In this document: positions 62,200 through 64,000 of the stretch, piece by piece | Layout of the letters: every line of letters begins with the position of its first letter | How positions within the stretch are numbered: the first letter of the stretch is position 1 | From: JAAYAE01 sp963678395 | Lineage (GTDB): Bacteria > Bacillota > Negativicutes > Acidaminococcales > Acidaminococcaceae | DNA length: 64,000 nt | Direction: 5' to 3' | NCBI GenBank assembly: GCA_963678395.1 | Contig: OY782827.1 | Location: 558,001-622,000, forward strand | The notes under the pieces: model-generated | What the model saw: the letters and a program-made list of their open reading frames with translations, nothing else | What the model was told of the DNA's origin: nothing | Database searches by the model: none | Program-made: the position numbers and the translations under genes

Positions 62200-62225
62200 T
62201 TACAGGTTGAGAATAGGAAGACAAC

Positions 62226-64000
62226 ATGTCAGAAAAGTACAAAATAATACCAAATAAGAACGAGTTTATGTCTTTTTTAGAGACAATAAATGTGAACCCT
62301 GGAGAGCTTGCTGCTATACAAAATATTGTGTTGGTATGTGTAGAGGTTGACTGCGTTGGGGAAACATGTACTATAAATTATCAAAAGAAAAACCATGACT
62401 TACAAACGGAACTATTGGCAGCGGTGGCAGAAAAACTGACCGCTGCTTGTTCTTTGCGGGACGTGGTCTTTTTGCCATGCCAAGCAACCAAAGAGTGTGA
62501 AAAAAAAAGAACAACGTTATAGCGATGAATATTTAGAAGCATTGAAGGTTGTTAATGGTGAAGCAGAGGCTTCTACGGGAGATAGAAAAATTTTGGGCAA
62601 TAAAATAACCAAAAAACCTAGACCTATGTGCCAAGTAATTGAAGAGGAAAACAATGTTGTTGTGGCTGGCAGCATAGTCGGATTTAAAGAAAGAGAATTG
62701 CGTACAGGCGCTGTTATGCTTAGCATTCTAGTGAAAGATACTACCGACGGGTTAGTAGCGAAAAAACGTTTTGGCGAAGGCAAAAACAAAGATGAGTTAG
62801 CACATAATGTAGCTGAGTGTAAGGCCTTTATAGCTAAAATGCCTGTAGGTTCTAATGTTTGTTTTATGGGTAATGTGCGTATAGATAAGTTCGAAAATGA
62901 TGAAGCTGTTATGACTGATATCCGCAGTATTACCCTTTTGCTCAAAGAAGAGCGTATGGATAATGCTGAAGAAAAAAGAATAGAACTACATTGCCATACG
63001 AAAATGAGCAAATTAGATGCTGTAACGCCCATTAAAGAGCTGGTAAAAACAGCTATGCGTTGGGGTCATAAGGCTCTTGCGATTACTGACCATGGAGTTG
63101 TACAGGCTTTTCCTTTTGCTTATGACGAAGTAGAGGGCAAGGATTTTAAATTAATCTTTGGCGTTGAGGGGTATTTATGGCCGGATGAAAATGTAAAGAA
63201 GACTTATCATATTATTATCTTGGCAAAGACTGCTGAGGGTCTTCGCAATCTTTACCGGTTAATTTCCATGTCACATTTACAATTTTTTGGTGGTAAGCCT
63301 GCTAGGCCTCGTATGACTAGAGCATTGATTGAACAGTATCGCGAAGGACTAATTATTGGTTCTGCCTATGCAGCAGGCGAAGTGTTTCAGTCTATCCTAA
63401 ATGGGCAATCTCACGAGGAAATTTTGAAAATTTCCAAGTTCTATGATTACTTGGAAATTCAGCCTACAGGTAATAATAAATATTTAATTAGGGAAGATAA
63501 GTATCCAAATATTAAAACACAAGCGGATTTAGAAAGTATTAACAAACAAATTTATGCTATTAGCTCAGAGCTTGGTAAACTGACTGTTGCTACTTGTGAT
63601 GTACATTTTCTTAATCCTGAGGATGCCAATATTCGCAAAATTTTGCAAGCAGGTCAAGGGTATAGCGATGCGGAGGAGCAACCACCTTTGTATTTGCATA
63701 CTACAGAAGAAATGTTGGCTGAATTTGCTTATTTAGGACAGGAAAAAGCCTATGAAGTAGTGGTTACTAATCCTAGTCTTATAAATGACAGAATAGATAA
63801 GTTTAAACCGGTACCGGATAGAGATCAGTTGTATTCACCGATTATTCCCGGAGCCGAAAAGAAAATTAAGGATATGACATATTGTCGGGCACATGAAATT
63901 TATGGCGAAAAATTGCCGACTATTGTGGAAGATCGCTTGCAGCTAGAACTGCATTCCATTATAGGTAACGGTTTCGCAGTTTTATATTATATCGCTCATT
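62226..64000 (+). CDS. polC: DNA polymerase III PolC, N-terminal part, with A9 frameshift
   Basis: The first frame (62226-62522) encodes the PolC N-terminal domain. At the A9 tract 62500-62508 the natural reading moves by one base (eight A would be in frame) to a frame open to the window end. It encodes the OB domain (KILGNKITKKPRPMCQVIEEENNVVVAGSI) and the PHP domain (IELHCHTKMSKLDAVTP, HKALAITDHGVVQAFPFAYDEV). The gene is essential in Firmicutes, so the shift is probably a sequencing error or rescued by slippage. After IFGVEGYLWPDE the PHP domain runs directly on to YHIIILAKTAEGLRNLYRL, with no DnaQ-like exonuclease insert. The 3' part lies beyond the window. Confidence 0.85.

Overview
The window looks like a chromosome segment of a low-GC, diderm Firmicute of the class Negativicutes, and an Acidaminococcaceae/Phascolarctobacterium-like relative is plausible. 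Three things support this: the syntenic block rpsB-tsf-pyrH-frr-uppS-cdsA-dxr-rseP-ispG-proS followed by a PolC-type polymerase, a Wzi-like outer-membrane capsule protein, and Firmicute-type regulators. The genus is inference only.

Layout. 1-15 kb is metabolic and accessory DNA: an aminotransferase end, ridA, a DUF1847 protein, IS3-family copy 1, a YheO-type regulator, a truncated CDF/NifX gene, an EFR1 ferredoxin, tadA with tRNA-Ser(CGA), a DJ-1 protein, ahpCF, a RAYT transposase with REP-like palindromes, and an ISLre2 element beside an ABC-ATPase remnant. 14.5-32.8 kb holds a SorC-type regulator, an Hpt protein, an ABC uptake operon with two binding proteins, a HAD hydrolase, an acyltransferase-like membrane protein, lysA, a broken ClC gene, two HydE-like radical SAM genes, a cyclodeaminase, a broken ferritin-like/VIT1 gene, tRNA-Ser(UGA), a DUF1538/PII pair and a MATE exporter. 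33-44.5 kb starts with IS3 copy 2 (inverted relative to copy 1) and is an eroded capsule or exopolysaccharide locus ending in UDP-glucose dehydrogenase and a UDP-glucuronate epimerase-like gene. 44.5-51.3 kb carries a broken wzi, small regulators, a broken sigma factor, an amidase and a DUF1659 gene, separated by five arrays of short hairpins. 51.4-64 kb is the conserved translation/isoprenoid/envelope operon.

The most unusual feature is the hairpin arrays. Their best-preserved units have a 23-bp period: a 15-bp hairpin (6-bp arm, 3-nt loop, 6-bp arm) plus the linker ACTTCACT. Outer stem bases differ between units but stay complementary, the loop is closed by C-G, and many loops read C(GNA)G, a class known for very stable DNA mini-hairpins. 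Linkers are in one orientation in the left half of each array and in the complementary orientation in the right half, so each array is a large quasi-palindrome. They fill most gaps between the Wzi region and rpsB.

A second theme is gene disruption. At least eleven genes carry a single-base indel (mostly in homopolymers), an in-frame stop, a lost start codon or a short duplication, including the first part of polC. This is either real decay/phase variation or homopolymer sequencing error; the polC case points to error or slippage for at least some.
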